Source: an uncultured Cellvibrio sp. (GTDB lineage Bacteria > Pseudomonadota > Gammaproteobacteria > Pseudomonadales > Cellvibrionaceae). Taken from it: a DNA stretch of 16,623 bases. Within the stretch, counting starts at the first letter, position 1. The number at the start of each line of letters is the position of its first letter. Below are positions 1 through 7,417 of the stretch, piece by piece. Below the pieces are notes generated by a model, which saw nothing but the letters and a program-made list of their open reading frames with translations, searched no databases and was not told the DNA's origin. A program made the position numbers and the translations under genes. Location: the NCBI GenBank assembly GCA_946481735.1, contig CAMLOU010000099.1:1-16623 (forward strand), read 5' to 3'.

Positions 1-1
1 A

Positions 2-835
2 AAAGAAACCTCAACCGAATCTGCTGACCAATCCCTGGAAGATGGCAGCGATGAGGCCTCCCCCAAGGAAAACGATGAGGAATCCGAGGACGAGGAGAAA
101 CTGCCCGACAACCATTTCCGCTGTGCGCTTTACCTGGAACCCCAGGCGGTGGACTTTTTCGGTGAGGATGAGCCCCTGCTGATCGACTATAGCGACGGTG
201 AGGCGTTCGACTACTACGACGAAGAACCCCAAGGCTGGTCAGGGGATGATCGGGGGCTGCATCTGGCGCAGTTCGAATGGGGTCAGGGGTTGGTCATCGT
301 CAACAGCGACAATGACATCTGGACCAACCAGCGCGTCGACTGCCACGACCATGCTTACGCCCTGTGGAAGCTGATCGACCACGATGGCAAGGTGTGGTTT
401 TTGATCAATCAGGAAGCCCCTTCACTGTGGAGCTTACTCTGGCAGGTGGTCCCCTACGGCATGCTGGCTGCGCTGCTCGCGCTGGGCTTTTGGCTGTGGG
501 CCAAGGCGGTACGCTTCGGCCCGATCCTGACCCGCAAAGCCGAGGGTCGCCGCAGCCTGGCGGAACATATCCATGCCAGTGCCATGTTGTTATGGCGCCG
601 CCAGCAGCATCCGTATCTGGTAGAGCGCCTGCGTGAAGAGGTCCGCCAGCAGTTACACCAGCATTACCCCCAATTCAGTCGATTTTCCGAGCAGGAACAG
701 ATCAGCCACCTGCAACAGCTTACCGCTCTGAGTGCAAGTGAATTGCATCGGGCACTGTTCAGCGACAACTTGCAACATCCCCACGATTTCACCCTGGCAG
801 TCGCCTGCCTGCAAACCATAAGGAACAGCATATGA
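2..835 (+). CDS. DUF4350 domain protein, 5' end outside window
   Basis: The reading frame is open from base 2, so the GTG at 149 is only an internal codon and the true start lies upstream of the window. 277 residues are visible. The first ~35 are a very acidic low-complexity stretch rich in Glu, Asp and Ser. The DUF4350-like region follows, then one membrane segment at about bases 430-510, directly followed by Lys/Arg and the motif RFGPI that is typical after the helix in this family. The C-terminal ~95 residues are probably cytoplasmic. The stop overlaps the start of the MoxR gene (ATGA at 832-835), so the two are translationally coupled. The molecular function of DUF4350 proteins is not established. 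Their constant association with MoxR and DUF58 proteins suggests a membrane-anchored partner of that ATPase. The family call rests on architecture and context. Confidence 0.8.
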   Translation, partial: KETSTESADQSLEDGSDEASPKENDEESEDEEKLPDNHFRCALYLEPQAVDFFGEDEPLLIDYSDGEAFDYYDEEPQGWSGDDRGLHLAQFEWGQGLVIVNSDNDIWTNQRVDCHDHAYALWKLIDHDGKVWFLINQEAPSLWSLLWQVVPYGMLAALLALGFWLWAKAVRFGPILTRKAEGRRSLAEHIHASAMLLWRRQQHPYLVERLREEVRQQLHQHYPQFSRFSEQEQISHLQQLTALSASELHRALFSDNLQHPHDFTLAVACLQTIRNSI

Positions 836-1812
836 GTGATGATATTTCCCGCGAGTCCCGCCTGGAGCAGGCCAGTACCCTGGCCAATAACCTGCTGCAG
901 GAAATCAGGAAAGCCCTGATCGGCCAGGACCTTATCATTGAACAGGTGTTGGTCGCCCTGATTGCACGGGGCCATGTGTTGATTGAAGGCGTACCCGGCC
1001 TCGGCAAAACCCTGCTGGTGCGCAGCCTGGCGAAGTGTTTCGGCGGCCAATTTTCCCGTGTGCAGTTCACCCCGGACCTGATGCCCAGCGATGTCACCGG
1101 TCATGCCATGTTTAACATGGCTAAACAGGAATTCGAGATTCGTCGCGGTCCGGTGTTTACCAACTTGTTATTAGCGGATGAGATCAACCGCGCCCCGGCA
1201 AAAACCCAGGCGGCCCTGCTGGAAGTCATGCAGGAAGGCCAGATCACCATCGAGGGCGAATCCTTCAAAACCGGCGAGCCGTTTATGGTACTCGCCACCC
1301 AGAACCCGGTGGAGCAAGAGGGCACCTATCCGCTGCCGGAGGCAGAGCTTGACCGCTTTATGTTGAAGGTGATGATCGACTACCCCAATGAAAGCGATGA
1401 ACAAGTCATGCTCCGGCACGTCAGTGGCCAGGCCCAGGGCGGCTTTGGCCTGGAGGATATCCGCACCCTGCTCAAAACGTCCCATGTCCTGAGCCTGCAA
1501 AAAGTGGCGGAACAGATCACTGTGGATGACCAGATTCTGCATTACGTGGTGAAACTGGTGCGTACCACCCGCGAATGGAACGGCATTGCCCGTGGCGCCG
1601 GTCCGCGCGCCTGCATTGCGCTGCTCGCCGCCGCCCGCGCCTATGCCTTGGTCAAAGGCAACACCTTTGTTACCCCGGACGATGTCAAAACCATGTACCT
1701 CCCCGCCCTGCGCCACCGCATCCTGTTATCGCCGGAGCTGGCCATCGAAGGCGTGGACGCCGACCGCGTACTGCAATCAGTCATGCAACACGTAGAAGCC
1801 CCCAGGCACTAA
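832..1812 (+). CDS. MoxR-family AAA+ ATPase
   Basis: This 326-residue protein is a complete MoxR-type AAA+ ATPase. Walker A is GVPGLGKT (residues 53-60), Walker B is LLLADEIN (112-119), and sensor 1 lies in ATQNP (155-159). The family-specific stretch EQEGTYPLPEAELDRF follows at about 161-176. A C-terminal lid domain with GAGPRA near residue 260 completes the fold. MoxR proteins are thought to act as chaperone-like ATPases that mature or remodel partner proteins, often vWA-domain proteins encoded next door. Here the neighbours are DUF4350 upstream (4-bp overlap) and DUF58 downstream. The substrate cannot be read from the sequence. The start is fixed by the ATGA overlap. Confidence 0.95.
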   Translation: MSDDISRESRLEQASTLANNLLQEIRKALIGQDLIIEQVLVALIARGHVLIEGVPGLGKTLLVRSLAKCFGGQFSRVQFTPDLMPSDVTGHAMFNMAKQEFEIRRGPVFTNLLLADEINRAPAKTQAALLEVMQEGQITIEGESFKTGEPFMVLATQNPVEQEGTYPLPEAELDRFMLKVMIDYPNESDEQVMLRHVSGQAQGGFGLEDIRTLLKTSHVLSLQKVAEQITVDDQILHYVVKLVRTTREWNGIARGAGPRACIALLAAARAYALVKGNTFVTPDDVKTMYLPALRHRILLSPELAIEGVDADRVLQSVMQHVEAPRH

Positions 1813-1817
1813 CGTAG

Positions 1818-1845
1818 GTCGGATTAGCCAAAGGCGTAATCCGAC
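1818..1845. repeat. REP-like palindrome between moxR and DUF58 genes
   Basis: The arms GTCGGATTAGCC (1818-1829) and GGCGTAATCCGAC (1833-1845) are inverted complements except for one unpaired G at 1836, with an AAA loop. The core GTCGGATTA/TAATCCGAC is flanked by GTAG on the left and CA on the right. This matches the general look of dispersed extragenic palindromes (REP/BIME-like) that are common in gammaproteobacterial genomes. Only one copy was noticed in this window. It could form an RNA hairpin in the moxR-DUF58 transcript and affect message stability, but that is inference. Confidence 0.75.
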
Positions 1846-1891
1846 ACCCGTACCAAGGAAACCAAACACCGCTTAGCAACCGAGACCACCC

Positions 1892-3244
1892 ATGAAACCA
1901 CACCACTGGAGCCGCCGCCGCTGGATACCGGGCAAACGTCTTTACGGCGGGCTGCTCCTGTTAGCCTTGGCCGCCTTCGCTTTGGCGTTCGTGAATAGCT
2001 ACTTTGCTCTGGGCAACAGCCTTGAGTCCGGCGGCGCGATACTGCTGGCCGGCCTGATTGTGGTGGGGGTGGATTACATGATGTCGCGCCAGTTACCGGG
2101 GATCGATGTCGAGCGCGAGGTCGCAGGCAACCTGGCGGTGGATAAATGGGCCAGTGTCACCCTGCGATTGCGCCACCAATTTAATCGACCTGTGCGGGTG
2201 CAGGTATTTGACGGCGTACCCGCCACCGCCGAACTGCAAAATCTGCCGTTATCCCTTGAACTCCTGCCCGGTCGAACCAGCCAGGTCAACTACAACCTGC
2301 GCCCGCTGGAGCGTGGACCTCTGGCTATCGAAGCGGCTTATTTGCAAATCCCCAGCCCCCTGGGTTTTTGGCAAGTCCAGTACCGCAGTGGCACAACCAG
2401 CCAGGTGAAGGTCTATCCGGATTTTATGGCCATCGCGGCTTACACCATCCTGGCCACGGATAATCACACCAGCCAGATCGGTATCAAACGTAAGCCCCGG
2501 CGCGGCACGGGTCTGGAGTTCCAGCAACTGCGTGAATATCGCCTCGGCGACAGCCTGCGGCAACTCGACTGGAAAGCCACATCGCGCCGCCAGAAACTTA
2601 TCTCGCGCGAATACCAGGACGAACGGGATCAACAGATTGTATTGCTGGTGGACAGCGGCCGCCGTATGCGCGCCAAGGATGACGAGCTCAGCCACTTCGA
2701 TCATTCGCTCAATGCCATGCTACTGGTGAGCTACATTGCCCTGCGCCAGGGTGATAGCGTGAGCGTAATGAGTTTTGGCGAGGTCAATCGCTGGATTCCG
2801 CCACAGAAAGGCGTGGAACGGATCAAGAATCTGCTTAACGGCATGTATGACCTGCAAGCCGGGCAATGCGCGCCGGATTACACCGCCGCTGCGGAAAAAC
2901 TGGCTCTGCTACAACAAAAACGCTCGCTGGTGATCCTGGTCACCAACTCTCGCGATGAAGATGTGAATGAATTGCTCCTGGCGGTAAACCTGTTGAAGAA
3001 ACGCCATCTGGTGATGATCGCCAACATCCGCGAGGAAATTCTCGACCACCTGGAACAACGCCCGGTCGCCAACCTCGATGACGCTATCAGCTATGCCGGC
3101 GTACAGCAGTATCTGAGCAGTCGCCGTGACGTGCAGAAAAAATTAACCGCCGCCGGGGTGTATACCCTGGACTGTACGGCAAAGGAATTGGCGGTGCGGG
3201 TGGCGAACAGCTATCTGGAGATTAAAGGGGCGGGGGTATTGTAA
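1892..3244 (+). CDS. DUF58 domain (vWA-like) membrane protein
   Basis: The 450-residue protein starts with a basic N-terminus and two hydrophobic segments (about 18-36 and 46-62). An extracytoplasmic-type beta domain follows. The DUF58 signature spans about residues 206-234: a GTGLEF stretch, LREYRLGDSLRQLDWKATSRR, then ISREYQDERDQQ. A vWA-like fold begins at LLVDSGRRM with Asp254. The usual metal-site pattern DxSxS is not present there, but a GRRM version is, as far as I know, normal for this DUF58 subgroup. The length is ordinary for the family. The gene lies 79 bp after the MoxR ATPase gene, with a REP-like palindrome between them. No strong Shine-Dalgarno precedes the ATG, but the basic start followed by membrane helices supports it. 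The likely role is as a partner or substrate of the MoxR ATPase in the envelope; the exact function is unknown. Confidence 0.9.
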   Translation: MKPHHWSRRRWIPGKRLYGGLLLLALAAFALAFVNSYFALGNSLESGGAILLAGLIVVGVDYMMSRQLPGIDVEREVAGNLAVDKWASVTLRLRHQFNRPVRVQVFDGVPATAELQNLPLSLELLPGRTSQVNYNLRPLERGPLAIEAAYLQIPSPLGFWQVQYRSGTTSQVKVYPDFMAIAAYTILATDNHTSQIGIKRKPRRGTGLEFQQLREYRLGDSLRQLDWKATSRRQKLISREYQDERDQQIVLLVDSGRRMRAKDDELSHFDHSLNAMLLVSYIALRQGDSVSVMSFGEVNRWIPPQKGVERIKNLLNGMYDLQAGQCAPDYTAAAEKLALLQQKRSLVILVTNSRDEDVNELLLAVNLLKKRHLVMIANIREEILDHLEQRPVANLDDAISYAGVQQYLSSRRDVQKKLTAAGVYTLDCTAKELAVRVANSYLEIKGAGVL

Positions 3245-3269
3245 AGCGAACCCTTGCGGATTCGCTTTA
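3242..3269. terminator. Bidirectional hairpin between convergent genes
   Basis: TAAAGCGAA (3242-3250) and TTCGCTTTA (3261-3269) form a perfect 9-bp stem around a 10-base loop. The A and T bases at the ends of the stem give short U-tracts on both strands. It lies between the convergent DUF58 and DUF805 genes and could stop transcription from both sides. The TAA stop codon of the DUF58 gene is the first three bases of the stem. The U-tracts are short, so efficiency is uncertain. Confidence 0.6.
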
Positions 3270-3287
3270 TCAGATCACAGGTTAACC

Positions 3288-3893
3288 TTACTCTTCCTCA
3301 GCGTAGTCCGAATATTCTGTTGACTCGGTACCGCTATCGGTATCGTAGTCGTCATACTGATAACTTTCGGCTGCCGCATTGGCTCGCTCGGTGTAATCCA
3401 CGTAAGCCGGCAAGGCGATAGCCGCAATAATCCCGACCACCATGATGACCGGAAACGCCATACCGAGAATCCAGTTCCAGGTTTTATTCGGCGGTGGCTG
3501 CAAACCGAAATTATTCGTGCCTTTGGTGCCGGCGGCGAAGACCAGAAACAACGCCATAATAAAGTTCACCAAAGGTACAAACATGAGCAGGCAAAACCAG
3601 CCGCTTTTATCGAGGTCGTGTAAACGCTGGATCATTAAGATGACCGAAAAGGCGATCATCGCGATATACCCGACACCCACCAGCACCCAGAAAAATTCGG
3701 ATACACCGAAAGCCAGCCCCAACCCGGCAGCCAGTACGGCATAGGCAACCAGCATAAATACAAAACTGTGGGAGAGATAACGCAGGCGCCCGATGCGTGT
3801 GTTCGGCGAAAAGAAATTCACCTCACCATAACCTTGGCCATCGACAGTCAATTGACCTTCCGGTGTTTGATAGGGATTGTTAGTTGCTTCCAT
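3288..3893 (-). CDS. DUF805 membrane protein with pilin-like last helix
   Basis: I chose the ATG at 3893 because AAGGAG (3905-3900) lies 6 bases upstream; the same motif directly abuts the ATG at 3899, leaving no spacing there. This gives 201 residues. A short hydrophilic N-terminus leads to FFSPNTRIGRLRY, an entry typical of DUF805. Three membrane segments follow (about 41-62, 68-87 and 100-121), with the family motif QRLHDLDKSGW at 89-99 and GTKGTNNFG at 122-130. A fourth hydrophobic segment (143-164) contains GIIAAIALPAYVDYTERA, which closely resembles the start of a type IV pilin. The tail (178-201) is rich in Asp, Glu and Tyr. DUF805 proteins have no established function. The gene is separated from dacA by 218 bp with its own possible promoter, so it is probably not part of the peptidoglycan operon. 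Confidence 0.88.
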   Translation of the reverse strand: MEATNNPYQTPEGQLTVDGQGYGEVNFFSPNTRIGRLRYLSHSFVFMLVAYAVLAAGLGLAFGVSEFFWVLVGVGYIAMIAFSVILMIQRLHDLDKSGWFCLLMFVPLVNFIMALFLVFAAGTKGTNNFGLQPPPNKTWNWILGMAFPVIMVVGIIAAIALPAYVDYTERANAAAESYQYDDYDTDSGTESTEYSDYAEEE

Positions 3894-3963
3894 GAGCATC
3901 TCCTTGAAATTATGAAATGGAATGACTCCGCTACGCCCCAAGATGTTGTAACGGATGCCAGAA

Positions 3964-3969
3964 ATTGTA
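3964..3969 (-). promoter_or_regulatory. Possible -10 box for the DUF805 gene
   Basis: Read on the minus strand, TACAAT (3969-3964) is a good -10 match about 70 bases before the DUF805 start. No convincing -35 hexamer lies 16-18 bases further upstream, so this is a weak call. Apart from this box and the dacA hairpins, I see nothing definite in the 3894-4111 gap. Confidence 0.35.
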
Positions 3970-4069
3970 GACCCAAATCGGCGGTTTTGCGCGACGAAAA
4001 ATATGATCGTGTCGACTAATTAAAAAAATAGCCGAACAGAAGGAGAGGCTTGAAAGAAGAATGCAGCAA

Positions 4070-4090
4070 GCGCCCACTCGCTGTGGGCGC
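4070..4090 (-). terminator. Hairpin after dacA
   Basis: GCGCCCAC (4070-4077) and GTGGGCGC (4083-4090) make a perfect GC-rich 8-bp stem with a 5-base loop, 22 bases after the dacA stop codon. On the minus strand it is followed by a T-rich but interrupted tract (TTGCTGCATTCTTCTTTC). A second small dyad, CCGGT/ACCGG (4093-4109), lies between it and the stop. It probably ends the dacA transcript; the poor U-tract lowers confidence. Confidence 0.55.
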
Positions 4091-4111
4091 CGCCGGTCTA
4101 GCTAACCGGTA

Positions 4112-5290
4112 TCAGCTAAACAAGTTGCGGAAGAACAGCTTGATATTGTCCCAGAGACGGGCAAAGAAGCCTGCCTGCTCAACCGGTTGTAAGGCAATCA
4201 GATCCGTCTCGGCCTGCACCTTACCATCCAGCTCAATCACCACCTTACCCAAGGCCTGACCGGCTTCGATGGGTGCTTTGATGATGTCATTAATATGCAT
4301 ATTGGCTTGCAGGTCCTGCTGGCGACCACGCGGCAGGGTCAGCTTGATATCTTCAGCGATACCCAGCCCCACTTCATCACTTTTACCGCCCCAGATGCGG
4401 GTTTTGCTGAGCTCCGTACCGGCGTTATAGAGCGAAAGGGTTTCGTAATAACGGAAGCCATAGGCCAGGAGTTTTTGCGACTCTGCCGCGCGGGCGTTCT
4501 CGCTGGTAGTGCCCATGACCACGGAAATCAAACGCATACCGTCGCGCTTTGCCGAGGCGACCAGGCAATAGCCCGCTTCTTCGGTATGGCCGGTTTTCAA
4601 ACCGTCTACGGTTTCATCGCGGAACAACAACAGATTGCGGTTAGGCTGGCGAATGTCGTTCCATACAAAATATTTTTCTTTATAGAGTGCGTAATGCTTG
4701 GGGTGATCGTTGATGATCGCGCGCGCCAGAATACCCAGGTCGCGGGCAGTGGTCAGATGACCGTCGGCGGGCCAGCCGGTAGAGTTTTCAAAGTGGGTGC
4801 TGTTCATGCCCATCAAGGCGGCTTTTTGATTCATGACATCGACAAAGGCATCTTCACTGCCGGACACATACTCAGCCAGTGCCACCGTTGCGTCATTACC
4901 GGATTGCACAATCACGCCGAGCAATAAATCCTTGACCGACACCTGGGTGCCTTCACGGATAAACATCTTGGAGCCACCCATGCGCCAGGCTTTGACGCTG
5001 ATGTTCACCATGTCTTCTTCGCCGATACGACCGTTTTCAATTTCTTCCGAAACGATGTAACTGGACATCATCTTGGTAAGGCTGGCTGGCGGTAACCGCT
5101 CATCCGCATTGTGCTCCACGATAACCGCACCGGTATCGGCGTCCATCAATAAATAACCCGTCGCAGCGAGTTGCGGCGGAGAAGGAATAATCACTTGCTG
5201 ACTGGGTGCATTCGGGGTGGGAGACGGTTGAGCCAGCAAGGTATGGCTGGCAAGCAACAACAATGCACTGGTAAATAACGTTTTTAACAT
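4112..5290 (-). CDS. dacA: D-alanyl-D-alanine carboxypeptidase (PBP5/6 family)
   Basis: This enzyme removes the terminal D-Ala from pentapeptide side chains of peptidoglycan in the periplasm, limiting crosslinking. The start at 5290 (392 residues) puts a signal peptide at residues 1-20, ending LLA before QPS; the longer in-frame reading to 5386 would bury it. The three penicillin-binding motifs are present: S70-L-T-K73, SGN (130-132) and KTG (232-234). The protein ends in an amphipathic helix rich in Phe, Leu, Trp and Lys/Arg, the membrane anchor typical of PBP5/6. Length matches the family (about 390-400). It is the last gene of the elongation cluster, 144 bp after rlpA, with its own extended -10 element. 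No strong Shine-Dalgarno is visible before the ATG. Whether it corresponds to dacA or dacC of E. coli cannot be told; position favours dacA. Confidence 0.95.
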   Translation of the reverse strand: MLKTLFTSALLLLASHTLLAQPSPTPNAPSQQVIIPSPPQLAATGYLLMDADTGAVIVEHNADERLPPASLTKMMSSYIVSEEIENGRIGEEDMVNISVKAWRMGGSKMFIREGTQVSVKDLLLGVIVQSGNDATVALAEYVSGSEDAFVDVMNQKAALMGMNSTHFENSTGWPADGHLTTARDLGILARAIINDHPKHYALYKEKYFVWNDIRQPNRNLLLFRDETVDGLKTGHTEEAGYCLVASAKRDGMRLISVVMGTTSENARAAESQKLLAYGFRYYETLSLYNAGTELSKTRIWGGKSDEVGLGIAEDIKLTLPRGRQQDLQANMHINDIIKAPIEAGQALGKVVIELDGKVQAETDLIALQPVEQAGFFARLWDNIKLFFRNLFS

Positions 5291-5334
5291 GGGAACAGAA
5301 TCACTCGCTGTTATGGGTTCAAAAAAACTGGCGA

Positions 5335-5343
5335 ATTGTACCA
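5335..5343 (-). promoter_or_regulatory. Extended -10 promoter for dacA
   Basis: Minus-strand TGGTACAAT (5343-5335) has the TGn extension plus a strong TACAAT box, about 45 bases before the dacA ATG. No good -35 is visible, which extended -10 promoters tolerate. A 10-bp perfect palindrome, ACCAGCTGGT (5340-5349), overlaps it, and two further dyads, TTTGCGCAAA (5391-5400) and TGTGCACA (5403-5410), lie upstream. Confidence 0.55.
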
Positions 5344-5434
5344 GCTGGTGACCGGATTTTTCGTCTGTCGCTGCACAAGTTTTCATTCTGTTTGCGCAAA
5401 AATGTGCACAACAAAAAACGCAACGGCATCAGAA

Positions 5435-6283
5435 TTATTCGTAGACAACGTGTGCTTCAGGAATATTCAATTTTTTCACATCCAGTCGCACCTGCTGCAA
5501 ATCCCGCGCATCGGTAATAGGCCCTACGCGCACGCGAAAGATTGGTTTGCCGGTTTGATTGCGGCTGATGATCACCGGGTAGGTCAGGTGGCCGGATACC
5601 TGTGCAGCGAATTGTTTTGCACTGGACTCAGAACTGAAGGCGCCGATTTGCAGATGCGTATTGGCCGGCAGTTTACTGCCTGCGATGACATTATTAGTGG
5701 CGTTGGCTTTCAGGGGCGCAGGCGGCGCATCATCCGGCAGGACAATCTCCACATCCACCACCCCGGTACCGGCATTGAGGATACCGATGCGCTGTGCAGC
5801 CGCGTAACTTAAATCAATGATGCGATCACTGTGGAAGGGGCCGCGGTCATTCACCCGCACCACAGCACTTCTGCCGTTCTTGATATTGGTGACCCGCACA
5901 TAGGACGGAATCGGCAAGGTTTTGTGGGCGGCAGTCATGGCGTACATATCGTAGATTTCACCATTGGATGTGCGCCGACCGTGAAATTTTTTGCCGTACC
6001 AGGAAGCGCGTCCACGCTCTTTGTAGGAGCTTTCATCTTCCAGCAAATAGTAGGTTTTACCCAGCACGGTGTAGGGATTTTTATTGCCCGCGATGGTGCG
6101 GGCTTCATGGCGCGGTACCGCATCGGGTACATGGGAGGTATCAATCTCGCTTTCCGGACCGCTGTCCTTGATATCGTCAAAATCCGGTTGTTTAGGGGTA
6201 GAGGGGTAAGGCGTAATGGGCGTACAGGCAAACAGCAACAGACCGACCAGGCTCAATACCAGTGCGCGAATAACGATGCTCAT
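5435..6283 (-). CDS. rlpA: RlpA septal lytic transglycosylase lipoprotein
   Basis: RlpA is an outer-membrane lipoprotein that in Pseudomonas aeruginosa cleaves glycan strands lacking stem peptides at the division site. The start at 6283 (282 residues) has GGAGG 7 bases upstream and overlaps the mltB stop (ATGA). A hydrophobic signal ends in a lipobox LFAC with Cys20. The double-psi beta-barrel domain runs from GRASWYGKKFHGRRTSNG through TAAHKTLP to VRVNDRGPFHSDRIIDLS and contains the conserved His and Asp linked to activity. A C-terminal SPOR domain (about 200-282, with LQIGAFSSESSAKQFA) binds denuded glycan at septa. The protein is shorter than the E. coli and P. aeruginosa versions because the linkers are short. 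The gene is translationally coupled to mltB. Confidence 0.95.
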   Translation of the reverse strand: MSIVIRALVLSLVGLLLFACTPITPYPSTPKQPDFDDIKDSGPESEIDTSHVPDAVPRHEARTIAGNKNPYTVLGKTYYLLEDESSYKERGRASWYGKKFHGRRTSNGEIYDMYAMTAAHKTLPIPSYVRVTNIKNGRSAVVRVNDRGPFHSDRIIDLSYAAAQRIGILNAGTGVVDVEIVLPDDAPPAPLKANATNNVIAGSKLPANTHLQIGAFSSESSAKQFAAQVSGHLTYPVIISRNQTGKPIFRVRVGPITDARDLQQVRLDVKKLNIPEAHVVYE

Positions 6284-7341
6284 TGGCCAGCCTCCATTTT
6301 TTCTCTGATTAACTGGCTGAGTTGATGCACGGCCATGGAATACAAATGGCTGCGGTTGTAACGGGTGATGACGTAAAAATTTTGCAGGCCAAGCCAATAT
6401 TCTTCGCCGTGCTGGCCATCGAGTTTCAGGATCAGGGCTTTGGCATCCACGGGCAAATCCGTGATCGGCTGGTAGCCCCGGTTTTTCCATTCGGCAACCG
6501 TCACGCTTGGGGGATTGATCTCATTGAAGGTGTAGGTGGGCGCCTTTTTGCCCATATCATCGTCCGGCCGCACGCGACTGACCACCGGCTTACCACCCTG
6601 CCAGCCATGCTGTTTGAAATAATTGGCCACGCTGCCAATGGCGTCGGTGGTGTTATTCCAGATATCCGTGAAACCGTCCCCATCAAAGTCCACTGCATAG
6701 GCGCGATAGCTCGACGGCATAAACTGACCGTAACCCATGGCGCCGGCATAAGACCCCTTGAACGCCAGCGGGTCCTGTTTTTGCTCGCGGGTCAGGAGAA
6801 AATAATTCTGTAATTCTTTGCGAAAAAAAGGTGCGCGGGGCGGGTAATCAAAGGCGAGCGTGGTGAGTGCATCAATCACGCGATGGCTGCCGGTATTTTT
6901 ACCGTAGTTGGTCTCCACCCCGATAATCGCCACGATATATTCCGCGGGTACGCCAAACTCGCGCTCGGCGCGGGTCAAAGCCGCCCGGTTGTCGCGCCAG
7001 AATGTCACGCCATTATCGATACGGGCCGGGACGATAAAGATCGGGCGGTATTCTTTCCAGGTTTTGGTTTTTTCTGCCGGGCGGGAAATCGCATCAAGGA
7101 TGTTTTGTTTCTTTTCCGCCTGGCCCAGCCATTGGCGCAGAGGTTCGGCGGCAAAGCCGTGGTCACGTACCATCTCATCGATAAAGCCCTGGGTTTCCGC
7201 GTGTTGGCTGTAATTCGCCGAGCCTGTGCTCGCGCATCCCAGTACCAGGCAGCCGGTGAGCAGGCTGATGGCTTTTCCCAAGCTGAAGTAAGCAGATAAG
7301 CGCCTGGCTGGCGCAGCATCCGCCGCGTTGACTCGCGTCAT
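6280..7341 (-). CDS. mltB: Membrane-bound lytic murein transglycosylase B
   Basis: MltB cleaves the glycan backbone of peptidoglycan, forming 1,6-anhydro ends, and acts at the inner face of the outer membrane. The ATG at 7341 (353 residues) is preferred over the in-frame start at 7392 because AAGGGG lies about 8 bases upstream and a signal sequence follows. The hydrophobic segment contains two possible lipidation cysteines, LTGC (Cys31) and LVLGC (Cys36). The catalytic Glu is E143 in the family motif GVETNYG. Further family marks are a GAMGYGQFMPSSYRAYAVDFDGDG stretch (cited by its start, about 7 kb to 6.7 kb) and the C-terminal YNRSHLYSMAVHQLS. The length is close to E. coli MltB (361). It lies 76 bp after rodA and overlaps rlpA by 4 bases. 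Confidence 0.95.
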   Translation of the reverse strand: MTRVNAADAAPARRLSAYFSLGKAISLLTGCLVLGCASTGSANYSQHAETQGFIDEMVRDHGFAAEPLRQWLGQAEKKQNILDAISRPAEKTKTWKEYRPIFIVPARIDNGVTFWRDNRAALTRAEREFGVPAEYIVAIIGVETNYGKNTGSHRVIDALTTLAFDYPPRAPFFRKELQNYFLLTREQKQDPLAFKGSYAGAMGYGQFMPSSYRAYAVDFDGDGFTDIWNNTTDAIGSVANYFKQHGWQGGKPVVSRVRPDDDMGKKAPTYTFNEINPPSVTVAEWKNRGYQPITDLPVDAKALILKLDGQHGEEYWLGLQNFYVITRYNRSHLYSMAVHQLSQLIREKMEAGQ

Positions 7342-7417
7342 TATTAAACCCCTTTTCGCACTGATACTCGCGCTGTACCTGGATTGGCCCACAGCGCCTG
7401 ATTTATTTTCGGTCTGA

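Noticed and set aside
1171..1716. 181-codon minus-strand frame opposite the MoxR gene
   Set aside because: It overlaps a well-supported AAA+ ATPase and has no recognisable motif.
2645..2670. DUF58 vWA metal site lacking the canonical DxSxS as a sign of inactivation
   Set aside because: A GRRM version after the Asp is, to my knowledge, usual in proteobacterial DUF58 proteins, so it is not evidence of decay.
4295..4927. 210-codon open frame opposite dacA
   Set aside because: It is a shadow of the carboxypeptidase gene, which has all three active-site motifs.
5291..5386. Extended DacA start at 5386
   Set aside because: It would place 32 residues before the signal peptide and cross the extended -10 promoter.
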